A stretch of 64,000 nucleotides of DNA from Opitutaceae bacterium (lineage in GTDB: Bacteria > Verrucomicrobiota > Verrucomicrobiia > Opitutales > Opitutaceae), in assembly GCA_041395105.1 (NCBI GenBank), contig JAWLBB010000008.1, positions 1-64,000 on the forward strand, read 5' to 3'. How positions within the stretch are numbered: position 1 is the first letter of the stretch; every line of letters starts with the position of its first letter. The notes beneath the pieces are model-generated. The model was not told the origin of the DNA. It saw only the letters and a program-made list of their open reading frames with translations, and made no database searches. Below, piece after piece: positions 27,474 through 36,490 of this stretch. The position numbers and the translations under genes were made by a program.

Positions 27474-28307
27474 TCAGGACGCCGGGTCGGGTGCGTTGCC
27501 CCGGGAACTGCGGTCAGGGTATTTCCGTCTTTGCCTTCGCAGCGCATAGGCCGTTCCGGTCAGAGTGAGGAAGACCATGGCCGCGGCGGATAGGGTGACG
27601 GCGACCACACCGATGGAGCCGATAAAACGTCCCGAGTGAAGGTCGAGAAGGATGCGATAGACGCTGAGTCCGTCTCCCCGGTAGCTGCGAATGATCCGAT
27701 CCTCAAGATCGGCCGACAGGGGCGCAGGAACGGTCACCTCGACCGTCACCGATGGGTCAAGGGTGGTCCAGTCGACGAGGTCACGGTCGAATCGGTAACG
27801 TCCGGAACTCATCAGGAGAGCGAGACGGGGATCGGCGGGTTCTCCGGTCAAACCGAGCGATCGCAGTTCACCCGGAGGAAGGGAGGCGGAATCGAACCGC
27901 TCAACTCTTTCTCCGGTCCGGGTGAAGAGAAACATTTCGCGTGGTCCAGCGGCCACCCAGACCTCGCCCAGGCCGACCGCGCCGCGCAGTTCGCCCAAAC
28001 CGGCGATTGCCTGATCGTCGAGATAGAGTGAACCGGAAAGTCCGACAGCGACCTGGCCGGCCCCCAGGCTGAAGGCAATCGGATCGTCCTCCGGCTGCAT
28101 GCCATACCAGCGGTAGAGCCAGTCGGCCTCGATGGGGCGATTGTGCAGATCGAGACGGAGTGAGTGGTTGAGGGCGATCCCGGAAATTGCGACCAGCAGG
28201 AAAATCCCGCCGAATGACAAACCGACGCGACGGTGCCAGGCCATGCGGATCCGCCGTGCCGGCCGGCGCTCGGGTCCGTCGCCGGCCTTTGAAGTGGCCG
28301 GGTTCAT
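27474..28307 (-). CDS. PepSY-type membrane protein
   Basis: A 277-residue inner membrane protein. A first helix of the PepSY_TM kind (HRRVGLSFGGIFLLVAISGIALNHS) is followed by a large periplasmic region containing a PepSY-like segment (IIRSYRGDGLSVYRILLDLHSG) and a C-terminal helix (VAVTLSAAAMVFLTLTGTAYAL). Such proteins are linked to envelope electron transfer and ferric-siderophore reduction. It overlaps the FMN-binding gene as ATGA, so the two are translationally coupled and probably form one redox unit. Confidence 0.8.
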   Translation of the reverse strand: MNPATSKAGDGPERRPARRIRMAWHRRVGLSFGGIFLLVAISGIALNHSLRLDLHNRPIEADWLYRWYGMQPEDDPIAFSLGAGQVAVGLSGSLYLDDQAIAGLGELRGAVGLGEVWVAAGPREMFLFTRTGERVERFDSASLPPGELRSLGLTGEPADPRLALLMSSGRYRFDRDLVDWTTLDPSVTVEVTVPAPLSADLEDRIIRSYRGDGLSVYRILLDLHSGRFIGSIGVVAVTLSAAAMVFLTLTGTAYALRRQRRKYPDRSSRGNAPDPAS

Positions 28308-28873
28308 GGAGCCGCCAATCCTTCCTGCATGGTGACCCTGTCATGGAGAACGAGTGCGAGGCGCCCCAGCCGGGTCAGGGCATCGACCGACAGGGTGGCC
28401 CCGGCGATGCCGTCGATTTGTTGGGTAAGCCGGCCGCTTTTGTCCAGTGCGGCGCCCCTGAACTGGTTGGTGAAGAAAGGATGCTTTACCTCCCAACCAT
28501 GGCTCTCGCGGTAGATGAGCACCTTGACCTCTTCGAGCGCTCCGTCACGGACCACCAGTCCCGCGGTGATGGGCTTGACCTTGCCGATCTCTTCCAGAAT
28601 CCAGGCCGTACGTGTGCCTGCTCCATCAACTGATTCGGCCCTCCAGTAGCGGATACGCAGGGCCGGATAGTCGTGTCCGAGGATATCGTGCACTGCGGAT
28701 CGGATGTCCCTGCTCAGCCAAAGCAGCGACGGCGTGGGAGGGCCGTTCGGACTTGTGGCGAAGGTCTCGTTGAGGAAGGCTTCGGGTTTCAGATAGACGT
28801 CGTCGCCCTCTGTTTGACCGTGGGAACGCAACACGGTGAGGATCAGCAGGACTGCCAGAACGACTTGCCGCAT
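28304..28873 (-). CDS. secreted FMN-binding domain protein
   Basis: The signal peptide (MRQVVLAVLLILTVLRSHG) precedes an FMN-binding domain like that of NqrC/RnfG. The C-terminal IDGIAGATLSV resembles the SGAT flavinylation motif whose Thr carries covalent FMN, added by ApbE (not in the window). The start is ATG 28873. The longer upstream frame overlaps the porin gene and has no signal peptide. It lies 14 bp after the porin stop and overlaps the PepSY gene by 4 bp, giving porin, periplasmic flavoprotein and inner membrane partner in one operon. Confidence 0.82.
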   Translation of the reverse strand: MRQVVLAVLLILTVLRSHGQTEGDDVYLKPEAFLNETFATSPNGPPTPSLLWLSRDIRSAVHDILGHDYPALRIRYWRAESVDGAGTRTAWILEEIGKVKPITAGLVVRDGALEEVKVLIYRESHGWEVKHPFFTNQFRGAALDKSGRLTQQIDGIAGATLSVDALTRLGRLALVLHDRVTMQEGLAAP

Positions 28874-28887
28874 GGAATCGGTTTGGG

Positions 28888-30129
28888 TCAGAATTGAAAA
28901 CCCACTCCGAGGTTGAGGGTTTCGTCGCTGGAGGAGGGAAGATCGGCGAATTGGACATCGGCCTTGAACACCACCTGCGGGTGAGGCCAATAGTTCATTC
29001 CAACATCGGTGTAGCTTTGCCGGGAGTCGATCGAGTCGCCCGCGCTGTTGTCGACCACGCTGTAGCGGGCAAAGAAACCGAGATCCCCGAGCGTGGTTGT
29101 GAACCGGTAGGAAGGTTCGAGGTAATAGCCGACCTGGACATCACGGCCGAGGGCTTCGGCGGTGGCGCCACTGATGTCCCATCGGGCATAGAGGGCCCGC
29201 AGACCAAAGCCGTCTCTTCGCCAATCGGCGTGAACCTCGGCCAGCGTGGCGCCGGCGCTCTCGTTGGGAAGCGCCCCTTGTGCGATATCCTGCTGGACCT
29301 GCAGGGAGGCGGCCAGTTCGAGGCCGGGGACGCCGGTGTACTTGATCCGGGTGGTGGCCGCACCATCCTCGGCCGTCGCTTTGGCCACCTTCTGACGCCC
29401 GGCACGGATATTGGCGGTGGCGGTGTTGAGGCCGGAATGCAGGGCCAGATCCCAACTCAGGCCGTTCTCAAATTGCCGGGTGTAGCCGAGTCCGCCCTCC
29501 CACCAGGTAGTCGGGATGATCGAGGTCTCCACCCGGTTGCGCTCCACTCCATAGAAGGTATTGGGTTCATGGATCTCGTTCAGAATGCCGATCGGCAGAA
29601 GAAACAATCCGGCCCGGGCCCGGGATTGGTCGCTCAGGTCGAACTCGATGAATGCCTGCTCGAGTTCGACCTCTCCGGGAGCATCATCGCCGGCCAGGGC
29701 ATGCTCAACTTCAAGCTCGGAGAAGAGGCGGATTTCATCGGAGAACTCGTGGTTGACGAACAGCACGAACCGGTGGAAATCGATCTCATCCCGGTCCCCA
29801 GTGTTGTAGTGAAGTTCGCCGTAACCGCCCAGCGAGGTTCGTCGATACCAAGCGTTCTCGCCGGGTCCGATTGAGTCGGCCATGGTTTCCACATAGGTCG
29901 AGGTGGCCTCGATCTGCTCCTCGAATAGAGAAGCCTGCCGGTCGGCGGCGGCGCTTCGAGTCTCCGCCTCGTCAAGACGCCGGCTGAGCGTCTCGATCTG
30001 TTGTTGCTGCTGCTGGATCAACGCCCACATTTCCTCGGGCGAGGGCAGGGTCCCATTGGCCGGCAGGACGGCTGCTCCGCCGAAGGCGGATACGACAATC
30101 GAAAGGGTGAGTCGGGTCAGTCGGTTCAT
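28888..30129 (-). CDS. outer membrane porin with N-terminal coiled coil
   Basis: The signal peptide (to about residue 27) is followed by a short coiled coil (MWALIQQQQQQIETLSRRLDEAETR), then a porin beta barrel of about 16 amphipathic strands ending in Phe (LGVGFQF), as outer membrane barrels do. It resembles the phosphate- or iron-related porins annotated as OprO/P-like or as DUF3138-like, but selectivity cannot be read. The start is ATG 30129; a TTG two codons upstream is also in frame. A candidate Fur box lies in its promoter, so it is probably induced by iron limitation together with the FMN-binding and PepSY genes. Confidence 0.8.
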   Translation of the reverse strand: MNRLTRLTLSIVVSAFGGAAVLPANGTLPSPEEMWALIQQQQQQIETLSRRLDEAETRSAAADRQASLFEEQIEATSTYVETMADSIGPGENAWYRRTSLGGYGELHYNTGDRDEIDFHRFVLFVNHEFSDEIRLFSELEVEHALAGDDAPGEVELEQAFIEFDLSDQSRARAGLFLLPIGILNEIHEPNTFYGVERNRVETSIIPTTWWEGGLGYTRQFENGLSWDLALHSGLNTATANIRAGRQKVAKATAEDGAATTRIKYTGVPGLELAASLQVQQDIAQGALPNESAGATLAEVHADWRRDGFGLRALYARWDISGATAEALGRDVQVGYYLEPSYRFTTTLGDLGFFARYSVVDNSAGDSIDSRQSYTDVGMNYWPHPQVVFKADVQFADLPSSSDETLNLGVGFQF

Positions 30130-30152
30130 TGGCAAAAAGGTGCGGGTGCGAA

Positions 30153-30180
30153 ATAAGATTGAGACTCATCCTCAATGCAA
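30153..30180 (-). promoter_or_regulatory. candidate Fur-controlled promoter of the porin operon
   Basis: The 19 bases at 30158-30176 (ATTGAGACTCATCCTCAAT) match 15 of 19 positions of a canonical Fur box of the form AATGAGAATCATTCTCATT and contain a 6-bp perfect inverted repeat. They sit between a possible -35 (TTGCAT, 30180-30175) and a possible -10 (TCTTAT, 30158-30153), about 24 bp before the porin ATG. Binding there would block RNA polymerase when iron is plentiful. The promoter boxes are weak matches; the operator is the stronger part. Confidence 0.55.
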
Positions 30181-30315
30181 GGTTTTTTTGAGATTGAATC
30201 GCAATCGCATTAAGATTGATTTGCGCCGCCGCGGATTTTCGGGTTTCCAAGCCGCCAGAGCCCGGTAGATTGCCCGGTGGGTGGTCGATCGGACCATTCC
30301 AACCCCGGTCACTTC

Positions 30316-32076
30316 ATGCAGGATCTACCCCTTTCAGTCTTGTCCCTTCTGGCATTGTCCCCGATCGCGGTGGTCATGCTGTTGCTGGTCATTCTCCGCT
30401 GGCCGGCCAAACATGCCATGCCCGTCGCCTACCTCTTCACCGTGGCCATCGCCATGGTCTTCTGGAAGACGCCGGGGGCCCAGATTGCCGGCGCAACGGT
30501 TCACGGAGTCGTCACGGCGGCGAATATCCTCTTCATCGTTTTTGGCGCGATTCTGCTGGTCAACACCTTGAAGGAATCCGGCGGGATTCAGATCATCCGC
30601 CAGGGTTTCATCAACATCTCACCGGACCGTCGGGTCCAGGCCATCATCATCGCCTGGATGTTTGGTGCCTTCATCGAAGGCGCCGCGGGATTCGGGACCC
30701 CGGCCGCGATCGCGGCGCCACTGTTGGTCGCCGTCGGATTTCCGGCGATGGCGGCGGTCATGGTCTCCCTGATCATCCAGAGCACGCCGGTTTCCTTCGG
30801 AGCGGCCGGCACGCCGATTCTCGTCGGAGTCAATACCGGTCTGTCCGGTCAGCCCCAGGTCCTGGCCCTGCTGGAACAGATGGGGATCAGCCATGAAGCC
30901 TACCTCCACACCATCGGGGTGTCGGTGGCTCTGATCCACGGCACGATCGGCACCTTCGTCCCCCTCATCATGATCAGCCTGATGACGGCTTTTTTCGGCA
31001 AGAACCGCTCGTTCCGGGAAGGGCTGGCTCTCTGGAAGTTCGCCCTCTTCTCCGGTTTTGCCTTCACCGTCCCGTATGTCGCCTTCGCCTGGTTCCTCGG
31101 CCCCGAATTCCCGACCCTGCTTGGCTCGCTGATCGGACTGGCCACCGTTATTGTCGCCACCAAGCTGGGACTCTTTCAGCCGGCGAAGCCGTGGGACTTT
31201 CCCCCGAAGGAGGAATGGCAGGAGGAATGGACGGGAGAACTCCGGATCGATGATCATGTGGAACACGCGGACCTGACCCGGAGCACCCTGTTCAAGGCGT
31301 GGTCGCCCTACCTGGTCGTGGCCGGCCTGCTGGTGCTGACCCGGACGGTCGGGCCGATCAAAGGGCTGGTGACATCGGCCGCCGTCACCCTGGAGTGGAC
31401 GGATATCTTCGGAAGCGGCATCTCGACGAAGTCCCAGCCGCTTTATCTTCCGGGATTCCTCTTTCTCGTCACCGTGGTCCTCACCTACGCGGTCTTGCGG
31501 ATGAACCGTGCCCAGATCCGGCGGTCGTGGGCGGCTTCCGCCCACACCCTGATCGGCGCAGCCTCCGCCCTGATTTTTTCGGTGCCGATGGTCCAGGTTT
31601 TCATCAATTCGCAGTCGGATTCCCTCAGTCAGATGCCACTGGTTCTGGCGGACGGCGTGTCGGCCCTCTTCGGATCGCTCTGGCCCCTGATCGCTCCGAC
31701 AATCGGCGCGCTCGGAGCCTTTGTCGCCGGCAGCAACACGATCAGCAATATGATGTTCTCGCTCTTCCAGTTCGGGATGGCGGAAAAAATCGGGGTGACC
31801 GCGTCGGTGGTGGTGGCGCTGCAGGCGGTGGGCGGGGCGGCCGGCAACATGATCTGTGTCCACAACGTGGTGGCGGCATCGGCCACGGTCGGTCTTCTCG
31901 GACGGGAGGGCAGCATGATCCGCATGACCCTGATCCCGATGGCCTGGTACGTGCTCTTTGCGGGCAGTCTCGGGCTGTTCCTGCTCTACGGTCCCGGACT
32001 CAACCTCGGCACCGTTCTGCTGGCGGCGATGGCGGTCTTTCTCCTCTCCCTCGTCATGAAGAGCGCGCGGCAGTGA
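30316..32076 (+). CDS. lctP: L-lactate permease family transporter
   Basis: LctP/GlcA-family transporter of about 586 residues with 12 or more membrane helices. Family blocks include FGAFIEGAAGFGTPAAIAAPLL, STPVSFGAAGTPILVG and, near the end, AFVAGSNTISNMMFSLFQFG and GNMICVHNVVAASATVGL. It imports lactate or glycolate with protons. The start is ATG 30316 (MQDLPLSVLSLLALSP); the 13 codons before it are not membrane-like. With glcDEF on the other strand it makes a likely 2-hydroxy-acid utilisation set. Confidence 0.92.
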   Translation: MQDLPLSVLSLLALSPIAVVMLLLVILRWPAKHAMPVAYLFTVAIAMVFWKTPGAQIAGATVHGVVTAANILFIVFGAILLVNTLKESGGIQIIRQGFINISPDRRVQAIIIAWMFGAFIEGAAGFGTPAAIAAPLLVAVGFPAMAAVMVSLIIQSTPVSFGAAGTPILVGVNTGLSGQPQVLALLEQMGISHEAYLHTIGVSVALIHGTIGTFVPLIMISLMTAFFGKNRSFREGLALWKFALFSGFAFTVPYVAFAWFLGPEFPTLLGSLIGLATVIVATKLGLFQPAKPWDFPPKEEWQEEWTGELRIDDHVEHADLTRSTLFKAWSPYLVVAGLLVLTRTVGPIKGLVTSAAVTLEWTDIFGSGISTKSQPLYLPGFLFLVTVVLTYAVLRMNRAQIRRSWAASAHTLIGAASALIFSVPMVQVFINSQSDSLSQMPLVLADGVSALFGSLWPLIAPTIGALGAFVAGSNTISNMMFSLFQFGMAEKIGVTASVVVALQAVGGAAGNMICVHNVVAASATVGLLGREGSMIRMTLIPMAWYVLFAGSLGLFLLYGPGLNLGTVLLAAMAVFLLSLVMKSARQ

Positions 32077-32092
32077 CAGGAGCTCCGTGTAG

Positions 32093-32449
32093 TCAGGTGT
32101 TCACGGGCAGGTCCTTGCGGGTCTCGGTCCCGAGCCAGAGGATGTTTCCGTCGGGATCTTCGAACTTCATCTCGTAGGCCCAGACTTCGTTCCTCGGTTC
32201 CTGGTGGACCTTGACGCCGCGCGAGCGGTATTCGTCGAAAAGCGAGTGGTCCCGCAGGCCGATCCAGACCCGGGTGGGGGTGGGCGGGTGAGACTCCTCC
32301 CAGAGCATGATGGCATGGCCGTCCCTTGATACGCCGCAGACGATCACGCCGCTCCAGTCGAGGGTGAACCCGAGGGTCCCGGTATAGAAACGGATGCTGC
32401 GCTTGAGGTTCGAGACCGGCAGCACGGGAATGGTGTTTTCTATCGTCAT
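32093..32449 (-). CDS. VOC (glyoxalase/bleomycin resistance) superfamily protein
   Basis: A 118-residue single VOC module pair (IPVLPVSNLKRSIRFYTGTLGF and EMKFEDPDGNILWLG). The beta-alpha-beta-beta-beta repeats suggest a small metal-dependent or substrate-binding protein. The Glu in KFEDPDGN is in the usual metal-ligand position. Its substrate cannot be inferred. It is convergent with lctP. Confidence 0.8.
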   Translation of the reverse strand: MTIENTIPVLPVSNLKRSIRFYTGTLGFTLDWSGVIVCGVSRDGHAIMLWEESHPPTPTRVWIGLRDHSLFDEYRSRGVKVHQEPRNEVWAYEMKFEDPDGNILWLGTETRKDLPVNT

Positions 32450-32655
32450 GGGGAAACGGTACTAAGGTAGGGGGTGTTCAGGAGGTATCGGGAGTCGTCG
32501 TCGCGGCAGTCTCTTGGTGGGAATCCGCATCGATACGCCCCGGGAGGTCGTGGCGACTGCACCAGAGAGTTGCACCAACCAAAAAGTCCGTTCTGAGCTG
32601 AAGATTCCGCATGCCTCTTCGCCCGTTCTCTCATGGCTGCAATGGCGCTCCGGGT

Positions 32656-34512
32656 TCATTCGGTCCCGGCGTCGGGCGTGCCCAGAAGGCGTGCCGACTG
32701 TCCGCGCAACCAATCTGGATCAACTTTCTGGATACGGTCATAGGTGAGGAGGCCGTTGATCTCGACCTCGACATCGGTCGTCTGGGTGTAGACGCCGGCG
32801 GCGACGCCCTTGCGGCGGAGTGCGCAGAGGATGTCGATCGACCGGGCGTAGCGGTCCTTCCACTCACCGATGGTTTCCGGAAGTCCGCCGTAGCCCCAGT
32901 TTTCCCGGGCGGCATCCCAGAGGTGCCCGTCGACCGGCCAACCATGTCCGCCGAACTCGCCGACCACCTTGATGAAGTCCGTGAAGCGCAGATCGTCCAG
33001 GGGGAAGTCGGGATCCGGATAGGAATGGTGGTCGGCAATGTCGCCGACCGGCCAGAAATTGCCCCCGGAGGAGATATTGACCGGACGGGACGGGTCGAGG
33101 GAGACCGCCAGGGCGCCGACTTCCATGCTCCGGTGCTGTCCCCAGGCTTCATTGAAGGGCACCCAGACGGCGACGCAGGGGTTGTTGCGGAGGTGATCCA
33201 CCATCCGCCTGTATTCGAGAACCCATTGCGCATGGGCCTCGTCGGGCCAGTTGGCGTCGACCGGATCGGGCTCCATCCGGGTCCAGGGTGGGCTGGAGCC
33301 GTCCGGGTTCTGCCTGCCCCCACCGTAGCCGCTGCTGACCTGGTCCTGCCAGACGAGCATGCCGATCCGGTCGCAATGGGTGTAGTAGCGTCTCGGCCTG
33401 ACCTTGATGTGGGTGCGGATCATGTTGAAGCCGGCGGCCTTGAGAAACTCGATGTCCGAGCGCATGGCCCGGTCGGTCGGCGGCGTAAGAAGACCGTCCG
33501 GCCACCAGCCCTGATCGAGCGGTCCCCAGTGAAAGATGGGTTCGCCGTTCAGGGTGAAACGCCAGTGACCCCGGGCATCCTGGTTGCGGCCGAATTCGCG
33601 CAGCGCGGCATAGGAGGCCACCGAGTCGACGACTCGGCCCGTCCGGTCGATCAGCTCGATTGTCAGGTCGTAAAGATGAGGTTCGTCGGGTGACCAGAGC
33701 CTGGGGGTGGGAATCTGCAGGGTGAGGGTGCCTTCACCGACGGCGGAGGCGACGACTTCGCTGTTCATCGAGGCGGTTGCACGAAGGGTTTCACCGTCCC
33801 CGACCGGTCCGGCCAGTCGGGGAGTCACCACGATCCGGCCGGAGGCGATGTCGCACCCGATGGCCAGGTCGGCTACGGACCGTTCGGGCACCGATTCCAT
33901 CCAGACGGTCTGCCAGATGCCGGTCACTCTTGTGTACCAGATGCCTCCGTTGTGGAGTCTCTGTTTCCCATGGAGCTGATAGGCCCCGGTCGCATCATAG
34001 ACCCGGACGATCAGTTCATTGGCACCGTCCCGCAGCGCCTCGGTCAGGTCGAAGGAGAACGGGGTATGTCCCCCGCGGTGTGAGCCGATTTCCTGTCCGT
34101 TGACCCAGACTGTCGTCTCGTAGTCAACCGCTTCAAAATGAATCAGGGACCGCTTCCCGGGGATCGGGCCGGGCAGGTCGCGTCGGTACCAGAGGGCTTC
34201 GGTCGGTTCGATCAGTCGGCCCACACCGGAGAGGGCCGACTCCGGGCAGAAAGGGACGAGTATGGATCCCGCCCATGTCTCGACCCGGGTGGCGTTCCGG
34301 GGCGTGACGGCGTAGTCCCAGAGGCCGTTGAGATTGGTCCATTCGGGTCGCTCGAGCAAGGGTCGTGGGTATTCCTGCCAGGTGCTCTCCGGCGTGACGT
34401 CACCGGCCCACCGGGTGAGCATGGCACCTTCGATCGGTTTCCAGTCAGCGTGAGCGGCGGGTGATGTGACGGCAGTCATGATGGCGAGAACGGCGAGGGA
34501 GGATCCTTTCAT
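32656..34512 (-). CDS. secreted glycoside hydrolase family 2 protein
   Basis: A signal peptide (MKGSSLAVLAIMTAVTSPAAHA) is followed by the GH2 sugar-binding jelly roll (WTNLNGLWDYAVTP, GHTPFSFDLTEALRDG), an Ig-like domain (PTPRLWSPDEPHLYDLTIELID) and a TIM barrel. The acid/base Glu is in VWVPFNEAWGQH and the nucleophile Glu probably in KVVGEFGGHGW. It would cleave beta-galactosides, glucuronides or mannosides outside the cytoplasm. The start is ATG 34512, which gives the signal peptide; the upstream extension overlaps the ASCH gene out of frame. It follows the ASCH gene on the same strand. Confidence 0.88.
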   Translation of the reverse strand: MKGSSLAVLAIMTAVTSPAAHADWKPIEGAMLTRWAGDVTPESTWQEYPRPLLERPEWTNLNGLWDYAVTPRNATRVETWAGSILVPFCPESALSGVGRLIEPTEALWYRRDLPGPIPGKRSLIHFEAVDYETTVWVNGQEIGSHRGGHTPFSFDLTEALRDGANELIVRVYDATGAYQLHGKQRLHNGGIWYTRVTGIWQTVWMESVPERSVADLAIGCDIASGRIVVTPRLAGPVGDGETLRATASMNSEVVASAVGEGTLTLQIPTPRLWSPDEPHLYDLTIELIDRTGRVVDSVASYAALREFGRNQDARGHWRFTLNGEPIFHWGPLDQGWWPDGLLTPPTDRAMRSDIEFLKAAGFNMIRTHIKVRPRRYYTHCDRIGMLVWQDQVSSGYGGGRQNPDGSSPPWTRMEPDPVDANWPDEAHAQWVLEYRRMVDHLRNNPCVAVWVPFNEAWGQHRSMEVGALAVSLDPSRPVNISSGGNFWPVGDIADHHSYPDPDFPLDDLRFTDFIKVVGEFGGHGWPVDGHLWDAARENWGYGGLPETIGEWKDRYARSIDILCALRRKGVAAGVYTQTTDVEVEINGLLTYDRIQKVDPDWLRGQSARLLGTPDAGTE

Positions 34513-34594
34513 GAGATCCACCAGAATCCACCACCTGTCGCAATCCGTAAAGCGACGATTTCCGGAGACGATAACGGCCGAAGGCGAGGCGGGT

Positions 34595-35095
34595 TCAGGT
34601 CCCGCCAGCCAGGCCCGTCCGGCCCGGGACATAGACCACTTTGAATCGCTCGCAGACGACCGGCATGGTCCGGGATTTTTCGCGGCCGAGCCTGGCGCAG
34701 ACCCGGCCGAAATAGGCCCAATGATCCTCGCGCCACTGTCTGAGAGTTGAGTCGCCTTCTCCTTCGGCCGCCGCAAAGGCTTCGTCCACCTCCTCGAAGG
34801 GACGTATCCGGATCCGGGTGGTCTCGATCACGCAGAGGGGTTTCCTCGCCCAATTGGTCACGATGCTGAGGTCGCCAACCAGAGGTGGACGTTTATCCGG
34901 GAAATCGTATTCCCAGAGGAGGGATGCAGTCGCCGATTTCTTGCCTTCAAGGACCAGGGCGGCCAGGTGATCGGACGACTCTTCGTTGTCGTCAAAGGCG
35001 AAGATCTCAAACGGTCGGGTCTCGATCGGTCTCCCGGATTGCAGCAGAAAGGCGGACCAGAAAGACAGGGCTTCGGGTGGGAGTTCCTTGATCAT
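34595..35095 (-). CDS. ASCH domain protein
   Basis: A 166-residue cytosolic ASCH (PUA-like) domain protein. Typical blocks are LVLEGKKSATASLLWEYD (the GxKxxT motif near the fold's cleft), VGDLSIVTNW and PLCVIETTRIRIRPFEEV, followed by the Trp-rich end HWAYFG. ASCH proteins are proposed RNA-binding or acetylcytidine-hydrolase-like proteins; the function here is unproven. Confidence 0.82.
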   Translation of the reverse strand: MIKELPPEALSFWSAFLLQSGRPIETRPFEIFAFDDNEESSDHLAALVLEGKKSATASLLWEYDFPDKRPPLVGDLSIVTNWARKPLCVIETTRIRIRPFEEVDEAFAAAEGEGDSTLRQWREDHWAYFGRVCARLGREKSRTMPVVCERFKVVYVPGRTGLAGGT

Positions 35096-35293
35096 GTTCG
35101 GGTGATCGGAGTCATCTGACGTGACGACGGTTTTGAGATGGGCAAAGCGGAAAAGGTCGATCGGCGGTCTGGGTTTTAATCGACGGCATAGACCGGAAGA
35201 TGAGAGTAATCGCGGGTATCCGATTCGTCTCCTTCGGTCAAGTCGGCCGGATCTCGCGTCGATCCGCTCGACTGGTTCAATCCACCTTGCGCC

Positions 35294-36355
35294 TCAACGC
35301 TGCTCAAGGTTGAGCAGATGGCGTTTTCTCCAGAGACCGCCGCCGTAACCGGTCAGTTGACCATCATGTCCGACCACCCGGTGGCAGGGGATGATGATGG
35401 CGAGGCGATTCTCGCCGACGGCGCGGGCCACCGGGCGGGTGCTGGCGGGGCGCCCGATTGAGGCGGCCAATTGGCTGTAGGAGACCGTCTGACCGTAGGG
35501 GATCTCCATGAGTGCCTGCCAGACCTGCTGCTGATGGTCCGAACCGTGAGAGCGAACCGGCGTTCGGAACCGTTTCAGCTTCCCCCCAAAATAGAGTGCG
35601 ATCTCTCTCTCGAGTTGCCGGATCGGGTCGCTGGTTCCCGGGAAAAAGACCGCCCCGATGCGCTTCTCGAGAATGGAAAACTGGGTTTCCAGCATCCGAC
35701 GGTCCCAGAACTCGAGCAGGTAGACGGCCTCGTCGTCGGCTGCGGCCACCAGGGGGCCCATAGGGGATGGAAACTGAGCCACCTTCAAGGGGTGCAGGGT
35801 GACCGATCGGGTGGGGGTTTGGCCGGTGGAGCGGCGGAAGGCATCGCAGAAACCGCTCAGTGAATCGAAGCCGGTCTCCAGCGCAGCCTCGGTGACCCCT
35901 GATCCGTTCTTGAGTCGCGAGAATGCCTGACCCATCCGACGGGATCGCAGGTAGGCGAGAAAGGTCATCCCATGGTGGGCCTGAAACCAGCGGCGGGCTC
36001 GGGCGGGTTCCACCCCGGCCTCGCGCAGGTCCTGGCTGGTCCAGCGCTTCATCGGATCGGCATCGATTGCCCGGAGGACCGGACGGAGCCAGTCGGGGGC
36101 CTCGCCATTGGCTTCCATCGGACGGCAGCGCAGGCAGGGTCGGTATCCAGCGGCGAGGGCATCGCCGGCCCGTGGGAAAAACTCGACGTTTTCCGGTCTG
36201 GGCTTGCGGGCGGAACAGGAGGGCCGGCAGAAGATCCCGGTCGTGCGGATCCCGGCCACGAAGATTCCTTCAAACGAGGAATCCTTCGCGACCAGGGCCT
36301 GAAACATGGTCTCCGCGTCGGGCATGAGTTCGGGTTGTCTGATCACTGGGCGCAT
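35294..36355 (-). CDS. ada: Ada-type bifunctional regulator / methylated-DNA-protein cysteine methyltransferase
   Basis: Three parts in order. First is an Ada N-terminal zinc domain with the four Cys (GIFCRPSC and YRPCLRC), whose first Cys accepts methyl groups from phosphotriesters. Second is an AraC-type HTH region (DLREAGVEPARARRWFQAHHGMTFLAYLRSRR). Third is an O6-alkylguanine transferase domain with the active site IIPCHRVVG. The length is about 353 residues, as in E. coli Ada. The start is ATG 36355 or ATG 36325 (MPDAETMF); both precede the first motif. Methylated Ada would activate its own promoter, though I see no obvious Ada box in the 135 bp before the gene. Confidence 0.92.
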   Translation of the reverse strand: MRPVIRQPELMPDAETMFQALVAKDSSFEGIFVAGIRTTGIFCRPSCSARKPRPENVEFFPRAGDALAAGYRPCLRCRPMEANGEAPDWLRPVLRAIDADPMKRWTSQDLREAGVEPARARRWFQAHHGMTFLAYLRSRRMGQAFSRLKNGSGVTEAALETGFDSLSGFCDAFRRSTGQTPTRSVTLHPLKVAQFPSPMGPLVAAADDEAVYLLEFWDRRMLETQFSILEKRIGAVFFPGTSDPIRQLEREIALYFGGKLKRFRTPVRSHGSDHQQQVWQALMEIPYGQTVSYSQLAASIGRPASTRPVARAVGENRLAIIIPCHRVVGHDGQLTGYGGGLWRKRHLLNLEQR

Positions 36356-36490
36356 TCTAGCAGATCTGTGAGGCCGGATGCGACCGATTTTGCGACAGGG
36401 AATTCCCGAAACCGGTAGGTTCGAACGGATTCTCAGCGGCATGGACCAAATGTGCTGACGTTCACGAAAGGAACTGCATGATGGTTCCGG

